Assembly: GCF_022348185.1 (NCBI RefSeq)
Contig: NZ_JAKRFD010000004.1
Location: 62,001 to 126,000, forward strand
Reading direction: 5' to 3'
Length of the DNA stretch: 64,000 bases
Origin: Epibacterium sp. Ofav1-8
GTDB taxonomy: Bacteria > Pseudomonadota > Alphaproteobacteria > Rhodobacterales > Rhodobacteraceae
Under the pieces are notes generated by a model. The model was not told the DNA's origin. It searched no databases and saw only the letters and a list, made by a program, of their open reading frames with translations. Position numbers and translations under genes: made by a program. Shown here one piece after another: positions 1 through 9,435 of the stretch (the stretch's first letter is position 1; each line of letters opens with the position of its first letter).

Positions 1-192
1 CTTTGGCCCGGTTGGGTTGCAGGTTTCATCCTGTTTCGCCTCTTTGACATCTGGAAACCGGGGCCTGTTGGCTGGGCGGACCGCAAGAAAGGCCCGTTTG
101 GTGTGATGATGGATGATGTGATCGCCGGGGTCATGGCCGGGATTGGCGTCGCCCTTCTGGCGGGGTTCTCGCATGGGGTGCTTGGGTTATGA
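1..192 (+). CDS. pgpA: Phosphatidylglycerophosphatase A, C-terminal part (cut by window edge)
   Basis: Only the last 63 codons are present. The protein removes the phosphate from phosphatidylglycerophosphate to make phosphatidylglycerol in the inner membrane. The visible part has the PgpA C-terminal pattern: a hydrophobic stretch, then FRLFDIWKPGPVGWADRK, then a DDVIAG motif and a final transmembrane helix ending in GVLGL. Its TGA stop overlaps the ATG of the downstream cinA-type gene by four bases (ATGA), so the two are probably translationally coupled. This pgpA-cinA order is common in alphaproteobacteria. Confidence 0.85.
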   Translation, partial: LWPGWVAGFILFRLFDIWKPGPVGWADRKKGPFGVMMDDVIAGVMAGIGVALLAGFSHGVLGL

Positions 193-668
193 ATATCAAC
201 ACCATGTTGGATCTTGCTAAAGCGCAAGGCGCAACCCTTGCCACCGCCGAGAGCTGCACCGGAGGCATGATCGCCGCCGCGCTGACGGATATTCCCGGCT
301 CCTCTGCGGTGGTGGACCGGGGGTTTGTCACCTACTCCAACGCGGCAAAGATGCAGATGCTTGGTGTAAGTGCCCAAACACTCAAGGATTTTGGCGCGGT
401 GAGCGAAGAGACCGCGCGCGAAATGGCCGAGGGCGCGCTGCGCGCCGCGGGAACCACCTTTGCGGTGTCCGTCACCGGCATCGCTGGTCCCGGAGGATCA
501 GAGCACAAACCCGAAGGGCGTGTCTGTTTTGGTCTGGCGCAATCCGGCGCAGAGACGGTGACAGAACTGGTGGATTTTGGCGCGTTGGGACGGGATAAGG
601 TGCGCCTTGCCAGCCGGGATCATGCGCTTGCAATGCTCCGGCGCGCGCTGGAACGGCGCACCGCCTAA
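189..668 (+). CDS. CinA C-terminal-type nicotinamide-nucleotide amidohydrolase (PncC)
   Basis: This 159-residue protein is a stand-alone CinA C-terminal domain, the family that deamidates NMN to nicotinic acid mononucleotide for NAD recycling. Family hallmarks seen are AESCTGG at residues 20-26, a GFVTYSN segment, a GAVSEETAREMAEG helix and the VTGIAGPGG loop. The length fits PncC without the N-terminal MoeA/COG1058 domain of full CinA. The start overlaps the pgpA stop by four bases, so it is probably co-transcribed with pgpA. A role in competence should not be assumed from the CinA name. Confidence 0.92.
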   Translation: MNINTMLDLAKAQGATLATAESCTGGMIAAALTDIPGSSAVVDRGFVTYSNAAKMQMLGVSAQTLKDFGAVSEETAREMAEGALRAAGTTFAVSVTGIAGPGGSEHKPEGRVCFGLAQSGAETVTELVDFGALGRDKVRLASRDHALAMLRRALERRTA

Positions 669-702
669 AACGCCAAAATCCCCTTGTTAGAGCCTGATAT
701 CT

Positions 703-1149
703 TCAGCCATAGAGCTCTGCTGCGCGGCGTTCAAACGCGCGCACGATCCGCTGCATCGCCTCGTTGAAGACCACACCGATGATCCCCTGCAACACGGCGT
801 TCTTGAACTCGAAATCGACAAAGAAACTCACATCACAACCGCCATCCGCACGATCAGCAAACGCCCAGTTGGATTTCATATAGCGAAACGGCCCATCGAG
901 GTATTCGGTGTCGATCTTGTGTTCATCGGGGTGCAGCACCACGCGGCTGCCGAAGCGTTCCCGAAACACCTTGAAGGAAATCACCAGATCCGCCTCCATC
1001 ACCTCGGACGCACCCTGCGGTGTGCGGCTGCGGATGCGCGCGGCGGCGCACCACGGCAGGAATTTCGGGTATGATCCCACATCCGCCACCAGATCATACA
1101 TCTGCTGGGCGCTATAGGGCATCGGTCGGGTTTCCGAATGTGTTGGCAT
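703..1149 (-). CDS. RatA/Coq10-type START-like (SRPBCC) protein
   Basis: This 148-residue protein begins MPTHSETRPMPYSAQQMYDL and continues VADVGSYPKFLPWCAAARI, the signature of the Coq10/RatA polyketide-cyclase-like family. Family members bind ubiquinone and support electron transport; the E. coli member RatA was named for an effect on ribosome subunit association. It converges on cinA with about 34 bp between stops. In many alphaproteobacteria this gene sits next to lipA; here hpt and an M20 gene lie in between. The family call is firm, but the ubiquinone role is inferred from homologues. Confidence 0.88.
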   Translation of the reverse strand: MPTHSETRPMPYSAQQMYDLVADVGSYPKFLPWCAAARIRSRTPQGASEVMEADLVISFKVFRERFGSRVVLHPDEHKIDTEYLDGPFRYMKSNWAFADRADGGCDVSFFVDFEFKNAVLQGIIGVVFNEAMQRIVRAFERRAAELYG

Positions 1150-1223
1150 CTCAGCTCAATTCGTCTTCTGTACAGGTGGCGCGTGGTGTCCTATGAACGC
1201 GTGCGAAATTCAAGGGGGCAAGC

Positions 1224-1760
1224 ATGTCAGAGCGACCATATGTCATTGATGTAATGATCTCGGCCAAGGCCATCGCTGCACGAATCGAAGAGCTATGCGG
1301 CGACATCACCGCCGAGTTTGGCGACACCGACAAGCTGGTGGTCGTGGGCCTGTTGCGCGGCAGTTTCGTGTTCATCGCCGATCTGGTGCGAGAGCTGGAC
1401 CTGCCGATCGAGGTGGATTTCCTTGAGGCGTCCTCGTATGGCGACGGCATGGAAAGCAGCCGAGAGGTACGCATTCTCAAAGACTTGCGCGGCGCAATTG
1501 AAGGGCGAGACGTGCTGGTGGTCGAGGATATCGTCGACACCGGTCACACGCTGAATCACGTGATCTCCCTCCTCAAGAGCCGCAAGCCCGCGCGCCTCAA
1601 ATCCATCGCCCTGCTCGACAAACCCTCCCGCCGCGAGGTGGATTTCCGCGCCGACTGGATCGGGTTTGAAATCCCGGATGAATTTGTCGTGGGATATGGC
1701 ATCGATTTTGCTCAGCGCAATCGCAACCTGCCCCACATCGGCAAGGTCCGCTTTACCTGA
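1224..1760 (+). CDS. hpt: Hypoxanthine phosphoribosyltransferase
   Basis: The 178-residue protein salvages hypoxanthine (and probably guanine) to IMP/GMP using PRPP. The PRPP-binding signature [12 protein letters not shown] is at residues 99-110 and the flexible-loop SYGD at 71-74. Length and motif spacing match bacterial HPRT. The ORF is preceded by an AAGGGGG-like purine stretch close to the ATG. It is divergent from the RatA-like gene and convergent with the M20 amidohydrolase. Confidence 0.95.
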   Translation: MSERPYVIDVMISAKAIAARIEELCGDITAEFGDTDKLVVVGLLRGSFVFIADLVRELDLPIEVDFLEASSYGDGMESSREVRILKDLRGAIEGRDVLVVEDIVDTGHTLNHVISLLKSRKPARLKSIALLDKPSRREVDFRADWIGFEIPDEFVVGYGIDFAQRNRNLPHIGKVRFT

Positions 1761-1813
1761 GCCTGTTGCGCCAACGGGCCGAAATGCGCCGGTTCAACCT
1801 CTGTGACCGGCGG

Positions 1814-2956
1814 CTAACCCAAGACGCTGTAAATGGACCTCAGAAATATGCCGCTGCCGATCGGGATCAGCGCGTCAGGGAAATCATAGTCCGGATTGTG
1901 AAGCTGCGGATGATCCTCTCCGGCGCCCAACCAGAACATCGCGGATTTCGCCGAATGGGCAAATTGACCAAAGTCCTCGGAAAACGCTTGCGGATGATCG
2001 CAGAGCGTCACCGGGACGTCCCCTGCGCGGCAGGCCGCCTCGATCACGGCCACCGCTTCGGGCGCATTGGTGCAGGCCTCAAAGACGTCATGATAGGTGA
2101 TCTGATGCGAAAGCCCGTGTTTGGTCGCGCAGGCGGCAACCCGGGATAAGAGCGCATCGGTCAGCGCCTGCATTCTATCGTCTGTCACAGTGCGCAGGGT
2201 CACCCAGAGCTCCGCCACACCCGGCGCAACGCCAAAGGTCGGCTCGCCCAATTTGGCATGAGTCACGGTGGTGAGCGCGTACTCTTCATCCAGATCGCCG
2301 CCCGCGCCAAGAGTGGCCAGATCCTGCATCAACACCGCCAGCGCCGGAGCCGGCGACACCCCGTCCTGCGGCGCCGCAGCGTGGGAGGTACGCCCCTGCA
2401 ACCGGATGCGCGCACCGCGAGAGGCACAATTGGCAGCCGCCCTGGGCAGGGATACCGCCCCGAGAGCAAGCCCCGGAAGATTGTGCAAAGACAGGATCAT
2501 ATCCGGCGAGATCGCTGCGAACTTGGGATCGGCCCGATAAGCGATCGCGCCTTCGCCGGTTTCCTCGGCCGGCTGGAACATCAGCACCACGCGCCCGGAC
2601 CGGGGGCGGCGTTCGGACAGCGCCTCTGCGACTGCAAGCACCATGACCATATGCCCATCATGCCCGCAAAGATGCGCAGTTCCGGGCACTTGTGACGCAT
2701 AGCTCAGGTGGGTTTGTTCGGGGATCGGTAGCGCGTCCAATTCACAGCGGACGGCCAGCGTCGGCCCCGGCTCCTGGCCCTGAAACACGGCGGCGACACC
2801 ATGCCCGCCGAGACCCGTCAAAATCTCGTCCGGCGCATAACCGCCAAGGATCTCGACCACACGGGCCGCAGTTTGCTGTTCTGCGCCAGACAGTTCCGGC
2901 GCAGAGTGAAACCCATGCCGCAGCGCGGTCAGGCGGCCCAGCTGGTCCGGCGTCAT
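1814..2956 (-). CDS. M20-family amidohydrolase (hippurate hydrolase / IAA-amino acid hydrolase type)
   Basis: The 380-residue enzyme belongs to the M20D group of metal-dependent amidohydrolases that remove N-acyl groups from amino acids or related amides. Metal-site motifs are CGHDGH at residues 97-102 and PAEETGEG at 129-136, with a DFGQF-type segment near the C-terminus. There is no signal peptide, so it is cytoplasmic. Its ATG overlaps the lipA stop by four bases (ATGA), so it is very likely co-transcribed and translationally coupled with lipA. The substrate cannot be read from the sequence. Confidence 0.88.
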   Translation of the reverse strand: MTPDQLGRLTALRHGFHSAPELSGAEQQTAARVVEILGGYAPDEILTGLGGHGVAAVFQGQEPGPTLAVRCELDALPIPEQTHLSYASQVPGTAHLCGHDGHMVMVLAVAEALSERRPRSGRVVLMFQPAEETGEGAIAYRADPKFAAISPDMILSLHNLPGLALGAVSLPRAAANCASRGARIRLQGRTSHAAAPQDGVSPAPALAVLMQDLATLGAGGDLDEEYALTTVTHAKLGEPTFGVAPGVAELWVTLRTVTDDRMQALTDALLSRVAACATKHGLSHQITYHDVFEACTNAPEAVAVIEAACRAGDVPVTLCDHPQAFSEDFGQFAHSAKSAMFWLGAGEDHPQLHNPDYDFPDALIPIGSGIFLRSIYSVLG

Positions 2957-3903
2957 GCCAGTCCGAGCTTGGCGTTCCGCGCCGACCGCAGTTGCGCAAA
3001 GTCATCGCCGGCATGATAGGACGACCGGGTCAGAGGCGTTGCAGAGACCATCAGGAACCCCTTGCCATAAGCAGCCTTCTCATAGGATTCGAACTCTTCC
3101 GGCGTGACAAACCGATCCACCGCGTGGTGTTTCGGCGTCGGCTGCAGATATTGGCCGATGGTCAGGAAATCCACATCCGCAGCGCGCATGTCGTCCATCA
3201 CCTGTTTCACCTGCGGAGCCTGTTCGCCCAGCCCCACCATGATGCCCGACTTTGTGAAGATGCTCGGATCCAGCTCCTTGACCCGTTGCAACAGGCGCAG
3301 CGAGTGGAAATAGCGCGCCCCCGGCCGGACCTCGGGGTAAAGGCCGGGCACGGTTTCAAGGTTGTGGTTGAACACATCGGGTTTCGCCTCGACGACGGTC
3401 TCCAGCACCTCGGGGGCGCATTTCAGAAAGTCGGGCGTCAGGATCTCGATCGTGGTCGAGGGGGAGCGATGCCGCACCGCACGAATGGTCTGGGCAAAAT
3501 GTTCCGCTCCGCCATCGTCGAGGTCGTCGCGGTCCACAGATGTGATCACTACGTGATTGAGGCCAAGTTTCTGCACCGCATGCGCGACGCGCCCCGGCTC
3601 AAAGGCATCAAGCGTATCGGGCCGGCCGGTCGCAATGTTGCAGAAGGTGCAGCCGCGCGTACAGATCTCGCCCATGATCATCATGGTGGCGTGGCCCTGG
3701 CTCCAGCATTCGCCGACATTCGGGCAGCCCGCTTCCTCGCACACCGTGACGAGGTTGTTCTCGCGCATGATTTTATGAGTCTCGGCATAGCCCTTGCCGC
3801 CCGGCGCCTTGACGCGGATCCAGCTTGGCTTCTTCGGCTGAGCATTATCGGGACGGTGCGCCTTTTCCGGGTGGCGCTGCTCCGGGATCTTCAGATCTCG
3901 CAC
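2953..3903 (-). CDS. lipA: Lipoyl synthase
   Basis: This radical-SAM enzyme inserts two sulfurs into octanoyl groups on lipoyl domains. From the chosen start it has 316 residues. The auxiliary cluster cysteines C55, C60 and C66 ([12 protein letters not shown]) and the radical-SAM CTRGCTFC cysteines C81, C85 and C88 are present, as is an [10 protein letters not shown]-terminal serine motif. I chose a GTG start at 3903 because a GGAAGA purine stretch precedes it and the protein then begins VRDLKIPEQ, as in relatives. An upstream ATG at 3978 is in frame but would add an unusual 25-residue leader. It is coupled to the downstream M20 gene. Confidence 0.95.
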   Translation of the reverse strand: MRDLKIPEQRHPEKAHRPDNAQPKKPSWIRVKAPGGKGYAETHKIMRENNLVTVCEEAGCPNVGECWSQGHATMMIMGEICTRGCTFCNIATGRPDTLDAFEPGRVAHAVQKLGLNHVVITSVDRDDLDDGGAEHFAQTIRAVRHRSPSTTIEILTPDFLKCAPEVLETVVEAKPDVFNHNLETVPGLYPEVRPGARYFHSLRLLQRVKELDPSIFTKSGIMVGLGEQAPQVKQVMDDMRAADVDFLTIGQYLQPTPKHHAVDRFVTPEEFESYEKAAYGKGFLMVSATPLTRSSYHAGDDFAQLRSARNAKLGLA

Positions 3904-4379
3904 AGGGTCTTCCTTGTGACTGCGGCAGGTACTGGAGCGTAACATAACAGCACCGGCGGACCACGGCCAGTGCTGCATGGCCGGTTTGAGCGTGGTGCAA
4001 CCAATTGCCTTTAAATACCTAACCCTGCCCCCGCGGCGCCGAAACTGCTGACGCGCCGACGAGGACAGCCCGTGCCCCAGCGACCGGCGTCACCGCGCTT
4101 GCAGGCGAAGCGCGACTTTCGTTATGAAATACTCCGTCGCCAAAACAAAACCGCTCTTTCTGCGGTTCTTCAGGACCATTGATTTCGTTCGGACAGATCT
4201 TTGATTTCGACATGCCAAAAACCACCTGTGATTGCACGGTAGATAATTCAATCAAACCCAAACCTCTAAATACCCCGCATTTGTTCTCCATTCGCCCCAG
4301 GGCCCAAATAATTCTTGCGTGATTATTCTGGCGTGTGAATTGCCGTTTCTTTTATGGCGCCAAGAGAGTGTGATTTGCA
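3904..4379. other. Intergenic stretch between lipA and the DUF6456 gene
   Basis: This 476-bp stretch is more AT-rich than its surroundings, notably at 4110-4380. It holds the lipA promoter region and one weak minus-strand reading frame (see 4019-4213). I see no tRNA, terminator or repeat here, apart from a 6-bp inverted repeat TGATTG/CAATCA at 4229-4234 and 4249-4254. Confidence 0.5.
4019..4213 (-). CDS. Doubtful 64-residue hypothetical protein
   Basis: A frame of 64 codons starts [19 protein letters not shown] and ends in a low-complexity Ala/Val/Ser tail. In its favour, an AGGTGG ribosome-binding site lies 8 bases before the ATG, and a small inverted repeat sits just upstream at 4229-4254. 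Against it, the C-terminal half looks like random GC-rich translation and I recognise no family. A longer in-frame ATG exists at 4291. It is listed so that it can be tested. Confidence 0.2.
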   Translation of the reverse strand: MSKSKICPNEINGPEEPQKERFCFGDGVFHNESRASPASAVTPVAGARAVLVGASAVSAPRGQG

Positions 4380-5429
4380 TCAGCCTATCATCTGACTTTG
4401 CGGGGGCAGCGCGCTGTAGTATTCGTGCAGCTGCGCCAATGCGATGCGCAGCACGATTTTACCCGACCGCGCTGACCAGCCCAGCTCCCGTTCCGCGGCC
4501 TCCAACCCCTCCAGATGACAGCAGCACCGCAGCGCGATGTCGTTCAATCCGGGACCAAGCGCACAGAGCGCGTTTGACGCACGCTGAAACGCCTCCTGCG
4601 CCGGTCGATGCAAGTCGTGCCGTTCCTGATCAGAGCCCTTGTCAGCAAAGACCGCTTGTTCCCGCGCGACATGCTGGCCGATCTGAGCCAGTTCAAAGTC
4701 TTCTCGTAACCTCTCGCCTGCTCTGATCATTTCCGGGGTGAGGAAGGGGTTTCCATCGCGATCCGTCAACCGCGCCAGGACCTGCAGCGGAGTTTCCTGG
4801 ATACCGTATCGCGGCCGGCGCTGCGACGTCCGGTCATCCGTGTCATGGGACGCAATCACCCCGGCCACACCGGATTGGGTCAGGCTCTCCTGACGGCTGC
4901 GGCGACGCTGCTCCGCGGCGGCCAGCAGATCCGCCAGGGCCTGACGCCCCTCTTTGGTGATGCGATACCGATACACGCGCCCGGAGGCAAAACAGGCAAT
5001 CCAGTCGCGCAGCGCCAGCACTTCGGCCAGACCGCGCGCGACGACGGTCTTTTGGATCTCATCGTCCAGTTCGCGCAGGATGAGCACCTTGGGCATATCC
5101 CGGCTGGCCGCAAGCACCGCCCCGGAATGCGACAGCAAGGTCAAACAATGTACCGTATCCTCTTCGGAAAAATACGTTTTTCCGCAAGGACCATCTTTGT
5201 TGCAGGGGCGGTCGTAGAAGACATCTGTCAGGCGCTGCAATGCCCCGTCGACCAGCAGATCCTCGCGCAGTGTCTCCATCCGCCGGATCTGTCGCAACAC
5301 CGTGGACGCATGACAGTCCGCCTTGCGGGCCAGTTCCCGGATCGAAACCTGTGCCACGGTATGTTCCAGATAACGACGCACCTCTACAGAAACCCAATCC
5401 GGCAGCTCCGGTCCGGTCACCTCATCCAT
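4380..5429 (-). CDS. Helix-turn-helix protein with a C-terminal DUF6456-like domain
   Basis: The 349-residue protein has a predicted DNA-binding helix-turn-helix near residues 28-51 (SIRELARKADCHASTVLRQI). A winged-helix-like segment follows (RVYRYRITKEGRQALADLL). The C-terminal half contains PLQVLARLTDRDGNPFLTPE followed by AGERLREDFELAQIG, which I recognise as the alphaproteobacterial DUF6456 family. The start at 5429 (MDEVTG) is chosen because a GGGGG stretch precedes it; an in-frame start at 5489 would add 20 unlikely residues. It is divergent from the DUF6477-like gene, with about 230 bp between them. It is probably a transcription regulator; its targets are unknown. Confidence 0.75.
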   Translation of the reverse strand: MDEVTGPELPDWVSVEVRRYLEHTVAQVSIRELARKADCHASTVLRQIRRMETLREDLLVDGALQRLTDVFYDRPCNKDGPCGKTYFSEEDTVHCLTLLSHSGAVLAASRDMPKVLILRELDDEIQKTVVARGLAEVLALRDWIACFASGRVYRYRITKEGRQALADLLAAAEQRRRSRQESLTQSGVAGVIASHDTDDRTSQRRPRYGIQETPLQVLARLTDRDGNPFLTPEMIRAGERLREDFELAQIGQHVAREQAVFADKGSDQERHDLHRPAQEAFQRASNALCALGPGLNDIALRCCCHLEGLEAAERELGWSARSGKIVLRIALAQLHEYYSALPPQSQMIG

Positions 5430-5623
5430 AATTGACCCCCAATAGAGTTCCGGGACACAGATGGCAGAGGCGCGGCGACAGGATGTCACCGGGTGTCTCC
5501 TCCCTTCCCGCGAACGATTGAATTATGACGGCCGTGAAACCTTGCCATAGATTATCAAATCTATTGAAAATGCACCGTTCGCTGCTTTGCCCGTTTCCGC
5601 AACACCCGCTGGGGTTGAGTATT

Positions 5624-5656
5624 ATTCCCCTGTTGTTCACAGGTTAATAGGGGAAT
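5624..5656 (+). promoter_or_regulatory. Overlapping inverted repeats at the ribosome-binding site of the DUF6477-like gene
   Basis: ATTCCCCT (5624-5631) is perfectly complementary to AGGGGAAT (5649-5656), which contains the AGGGGAA Shine-Dalgarno of the gene starting at 5660. A second repeat, CCTGT (5629-5633) with ACAGG (5639-5643), shares bases with the first, so the two stems are mutually exclusive in RNA. It could be a DNA operator or an RNA element that hides the ribosome-binding site. Confidence 0.5.
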
Positions 5657-5659
5657 GTC

Positions 5660-5980
5660 ATGCAGGATCTTGCCACACGTCTCACCACGCTCAGCCGGCC
5701 GCGGCTTCTGTCCCGGGCGGCGCGTATCGGTGCCAGCGAGTATTCCCGCCCCCGCGACCTGAAACGTCTGCTGGGGGCCAGCTGCCCCTCACGACCGGCG
5801 CCGATCCTGATGCGGCTGCTCGATCTCGAAGCGCATCAGGAAGCCGCCCGAAAGACCCGCGATCCGGGATATTCGCTGGTGCGTCACGTGGACGTGCTGA
5901 TCGCCCTGGCTGCGGAAAGCCGATTGTTCCTGGCGACTCGGGCTGCGGGCACTGGCGCGTTGCAAACAGACACGCAGTAG
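5660..5980 (+). CDS. DUF6477-like small protein
   Basis: The 106-residue protein has a conserved-looking core: RPRLLSRAARIGASEYSRPR, then DLKRLLGAS, then YSLVRHVDVLIALAAESRL. I associate this with the Rhodobacteraceae DUF6477 family, whose function is unknown. It has no signal peptide or membrane helix and is rich in Arg and Leu. The ribosome-binding site AGGGGAA lies directly before the ATG and forms one arm of an inverted repeat. It is divergent from the DUF6456 gene, and the pairing suggests a shared regulatory circuit. The family assignment is from memory of the pattern, not a search. Confidence 0.7.
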   Translation: MQDLATRLTTLSRPRLLSRAARIGASEYSRPRDLKRLLGASCPSRPAPILMRLLDLEAHQEAARKTRDPGYSLVRHVDVLIALAAESRLFLATRAAGTGALQTDTQ

Positions 5981-5992
5981 GCGGGTGACAAC

Positions 5993-6019
5993 AAAAACGG
6001 CGCCACAGGGGCGCCGAAT
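5993..6019 (-). terminator. Intrinsic terminator of the MttB-like gene
   Basis: CGGCGCC (5998-6004) pairs with GGCGCCG (6010-6016) around a 5-base loop. On the minus strand the stem is followed by TTTTTGT, which suits the MttB-like transcript. It may also slow the converging DUF6477-like transcript. Confidence 0.7.
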
Positions 6020-6049
6020 TTGAATCATATAAAGATGTCGCCGATGGGC

Positions 6050-7594
6050 TTACATGAAGGCATCCGGCATCGAGGCTTTCTTCTCCGCGACATAGGCCAT
6101 CAGGGCCTCGCGGATTGCGGGATCCATCTCTGGCTGCTTGTAGGTCGCAAGCAGGTGATCCACGCGGGAGGAGGCGAGCCTATAGGTGTCGCGCGCGCCC
6201 TCTTCTTCCCATTGTTCGAACGGCTTGTAGTCGAGCAGTTCGGATTTCCAGAACGCGGTTTTGAAGTTCGCCTGGGTGTGCGCACAGCCGAGGTAGTGAC
6301 CACCGGGGCCAACCTCGCGGATGGCGTCCATGGCCTGATGGTTTTCGTCTGCGAACACGCCCTTGGCGAGACCATGCAGCACACCAAGCTGATCGGCGTC
6401 CATCACGAATTTCTCGAAATCGGCAACCAGCCCACCTTCGAGCCAGCCGCAGGAGTGCAACATGAAGTTGACACCGGCAAGGAGCCCCATGTTCAGGGAG
6501 TTCGCGGTCTCATAGGCGGCCTGCGCATCCGGCAGTTTGGAGCCGCAGAACGACCCGGCCGAGCGGAACGGCAGGTTCAGGCGCCGCGCCAGCTGGCCGG
6601 CACCATAGGTCACCAACGAGGCCTCGGGGGTGCCGAAGGTGGGCGCCCCGGAGTTCATGTCGATCGAGGACACAAAGGCGCCAAAGATCACAGGCGCGCC
6701 CGGACGGATCAGCTGGCTGTAGGCGACGCCGGCCAGAACCTCTGCCAGAACCTGGGTCAGCGTGCCCGCGACCGACACCGGCGCCATCGCGCCGCCAACG
6801 ATGAAGGGCGAGATGATGCAGGCCTGATTGTTCTGCGCGTAGATTTCAAGCGCGCCCATCATCACTTCGTCGAAGGTCATCGGCGAGTTGATGTTGACCA
6901 GCGAGGTGGTCACGGTGTTTTCCTGCACGAAATCCTTGCCGAACAGGATCGAACACATGTCGACGGTGTCCTGGGCGCGGCTTGGTTCGGTGACCGACCC
7001 CATGAAAGGTTTGTCGCTCAGCTCCATATGCGCCATCAGCATGTCCAGGTGACGCTTGTTCACCGGCACATCGGTGGGTTCGCACACGGTGCCGCCGGAA
7101 TGGTGCAGCCATTTGGACATATAGCCGAGTTTCACGAACTTCTGGAAATCTTCCAGCGTCGCGTAGCGGCGGCCACCATTGGCATCGCGCACGAAGGGCG
7201 GACCGTAGATCGGGGCCAGCACAAGGTTCTTGCCGCCAATGACCACGGATTTCTCCGGGTTGCGGGCGTGCTGGGTGAACTGGCTCGGTGCGGTTTCACA
7301 GAGTTTGCGCGCCAGACCACGCGGAATGCGCACCCGCTCGCCCTGCACGTCGGCCCCGGCTTCGCGCCAGCGGTCCAGAGCGGCCGGATTGTCGACGAAA
7401 TTGACGCCGACCTCTTCGAGAATGGTCTCGGCGTTGGTCTCGATGATCTGGAGCGCTTCTTCGTCCAGCACCTCGAAGTTCGGAATGTTCCGTTCGATGT
7501 ATTTCGCTGTCTCGATCTTGACGCTGGTCCGTTCCGCGCGACGGGCGGCGCCTCCGCCTCCCCGGCTGCGGCGACGTGGTGCTGCATCTGTCAT
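6050..7594 (-). CDS. Trimethylamine methyltransferase (MttB) superfamily protein, non-pyrrolysine type
   Basis: The 514-residue protein belongs to the MttB superfamily of corrinoid-dependent methyltransferases. It has an uninterrupted frame with no internal amber codon and ends in TAA, so it is not a pyrrolysine-containing archaeal-type MttB. Characterised non-pyrrolysine members demethylate quaternary amines such as glycine betaine. The N-terminus is a short basic, Gly-rich extension (RRRSRGGGGAARR) before the barrel. No corrinoid protein or reactivase gene lies beside it, so its partner must be encoded elsewhere. It is divergent from guaA across about 250 bp. The substrate is unknown. Confidence 0.85.
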   Translation of the reverse strand: MTDAAPRRRSRGGGGAARRAERTSVKIETAKYIERNIPNFEVLDEEALQIIETNAETILEEVGVNFVDNPAALDRWREAGADVQGERVRIPRGLARKLCETAPSQFTQHARNPEKSVVIGGKNLVLAPIYGPPFVRDANGGRRYATLEDFQKFVKLGYMSKWLHHSGGTVCEPTDVPVNKRHLDMLMAHMELSDKPFMGSVTEPSRAQDTVDMCSILFGKDFVQENTVTTSLVNINSPMTFDEVMMGALEIYAQNNQACIISPFIVGGAMAPVSVAGTLTQVLAEVLAGVAYSQLIRPGAPVIFGAFVSSIDMNSGAPTFGTPEASLVTYGAGQLARRLNLPFRSAGSFCGSKLPDAQAAYETANSLNMGLLAGVNFMLHSCGWLEGGLVADFEKFVMDADQLGVLHGLAKGVFADENHQAMDAIREVGPGGHYLGCAHTQANFKTAFWKSELLDYKPFEQWEEEGARDTYRLASSRVDHLLATYKQPEMDPAIREALMAYVAEKKASMPDAFM

Positions 7595-7842
7595 TGTTAT
7601 ACCTCGCGACAGTATGAATTCTGTGCAGACTAATTATCGAAGCAATTGCTGGCACCGTCGAAGGATAACGGCCATTCTCGCATAAATACGACATCCCGAC
7701 ATGGATTTTGCGGCTTCGCACTCGGATTTTGCGCCCTCGCCGCGCCCGGCACGCCACATGCCCGCCGGCAATCGCGCGAAAACCCTCTCGGGGACCGATC
7801 TGACCTCTTGCCAGACGTCCCGCCAGACCCTAAGAGCCAAGC

Positions 7843-9405
7843 ATGACCGAGACAGCCCATGACCGCCTCTTAATCATAGACTTCGGCAGCCAGGTAACGC
7901 AGCTCATCGCGCGTCGCCTGCGTGAGCTGAGCGTCTATTGCGAAATCCACCCCTACCAGAATGTCACCATGGACTTCGTGCGCAAATTTGCGCCCAAGGC
8001 GGTGATTTTCTCTGGTGGTCCTGACAGCGTGACGCGCGAGGGATCGCCGCGTGTGCCGCAGGAGATTTTTGACTACGGCGTGCCGATCCTGGGCATCTGC
8101 TACGGTCAGCAGGTGATGATGCACCAGCTCGGCGGCACCGTTCTCTCCGGTCATGGCACCGCGGAATTCGGCCGCGCCTATGTGACGCCCACCGAAGAGC
8201 GGATCGACATGCTGAGCGGCTGGTTCCTCGATCAGACCGAACAGGTCTGGATGAGCCACGGCGACCATGTCTCTGAAATCGCACCCGGTTTCAAGGTCTA
8301 CGGCACCTCGCCCAATGCCCCATTTGCGATCACGGCGGATCTGGAACGCAACTTCTACGCCGTGCAGTTCCACCCCGAAGTGCACCACACTCCGAACGGC
8401 AAGACGCTCTATGAGAACTTCGTGCGTCTGGCCGGGTTTGAGGGCGACTGGACCATGGGCGCCTACCGCGAGCAGATGGTCGAAACCATCCGCCAACAGG
8501 TCGGCGACAAGAAGGTCATCTGCGCCCTGTCCGGCGGCGTTGACAGCTCGGTCGCGGCGGCCCTGATCCACGAGGCGATCGGCGACCAGCTGACCTGCGT
8601 GTTTGTGGACCATGGCCTGTTGCGCAAGAACGAGGCGCAAGAGGTCGTCGGCATGTTCCGCGATCACATGAACCTGCAGGTGATCCACGCGGATGAGACC
8701 GAGCTGTTTCTGGGCGAACTCGAAGGCCAGTCCGACCCGGAAACCAAGCGCAAGATCATCGGCAAGCTGTTCATCGACGTGTTCCAGAAATACGCCGATC
8801 AGATCGAGGGTGCCGAGTTCCTCGCCCAGGGCACGCTCTACCCGGATGTGATCGAGTCGGTCTCCTTCTCTGGCGGACCGTCCGTGACGATCAAATCGCA
8901 CCACAACGTCGGTGGCCTGCCCGAAAAAATGGGCCTGAAACTGGTGGAGCCGCTGCGCGAGCTGTTCAAGGACGAGGTCCGCGCCCTGGGGCGTGAACTT
9001 GGTCTGCCCGACAGTTTCATCGGACGGCACCCCTTCCCCGGCCCCGGTCTGGCAATCCGTTGCCCCGGCGAGATCACCCGCGACAAGCTGGACATCCTGC
9101 GCGAGGCGGATGCGATCTACATCGACCAGATCCGCAAGCACGGTCTCTATGACGAGATCTGGCAGGCCTTTGTGGCGATCCTGCCGGTGCGTACCGTGGG
9201 CGTGATGGGCGATGGCCGCACCTATGATTATGCCTGCGCGCTGCGCGCGGTCACCTCGGTGGATGGCATGACGGCGGATTACTACCCGTTCAGCCATGAG
9301 TTCCTTGGTGAGACCGCCACCCGGATCATCAATGAAGTCAAGGGCATCAACCGCTGTACCTATGACATCACCTCCAAACCTCCGGGCACGATCGAGTGGG
9401 AATAA
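7843..9405 (+). CDS. guaA: GMP synthase (glutamine-hydrolysing)
   Basis: The 520-residue enzyme converts XMP to GMP with glutamine and ATP. The N-terminal class I glutamine amidotransferase domain has the nucleophile in GICYGQQ (C86) and the FHPEVHHTP His/Glu motif. The ATP-pyrophosphatase domain has the PP-loop [14 protein letters not shown]. The C-terminal dimerisation domain ends [16 protein letters not shown], the usual family terminus. The gene is followed by a strong intrinsic terminator, which points to a monocistronic unit. Confidence 0.98.
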   Translation: MTETAHDRLLIIDFGSQVTQLIARRLRELSVYCEIHPYQNVTMDFVRKFAPKAVIFSGGPDSVTREGSPRVPQEIFDYGVPILGICYGQQVMMHQLGGTVLSGHGTAEFGRAYVTPTEERIDMLSGWFLDQTEQVWMSHGDHVSEIAPGFKVYGTSPNAPFAITADLERNFYAVQFHPEVHHTPNGKTLYENFVRLAGFEGDWTMGAYREQMVETIRQQVGDKKVICALSGGVDSSVAAALIHEAIGDQLTCVFVDHGLLRKNEAQEVVGMFRDHMNLQVIHADETELFLGELEGQSDPETKRKIIGKLFIDVFQKYADQIEGAEFLAQGTLYPDVIESVSFSGGPSVTIKSHHNVGGLPEKMGLKLVEPLRELFKDEVRALGRELGLPDSFIGRHPFPGPGLAIRCPGEITRDKLDILREADAIYIDQIRKHGLYDEIWQAFVAILPVRTVGVMGDGRTYDYACALRAVTSVDGMTADYYPFSHEFLGETATRIINEVKGINRCTYDITSKPPGTIEWE

Positions 9406-9435
9406 CCCCCCTCTGAAACACCCCGAACACCGATC

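Noticed and set aside
5634-5643. DnaA-box-like TTGTTCACA
   Set aside because: Two mismatches to TTATCCACA, a single copy and no origin features; better explained by the overlapping inverted repeats.
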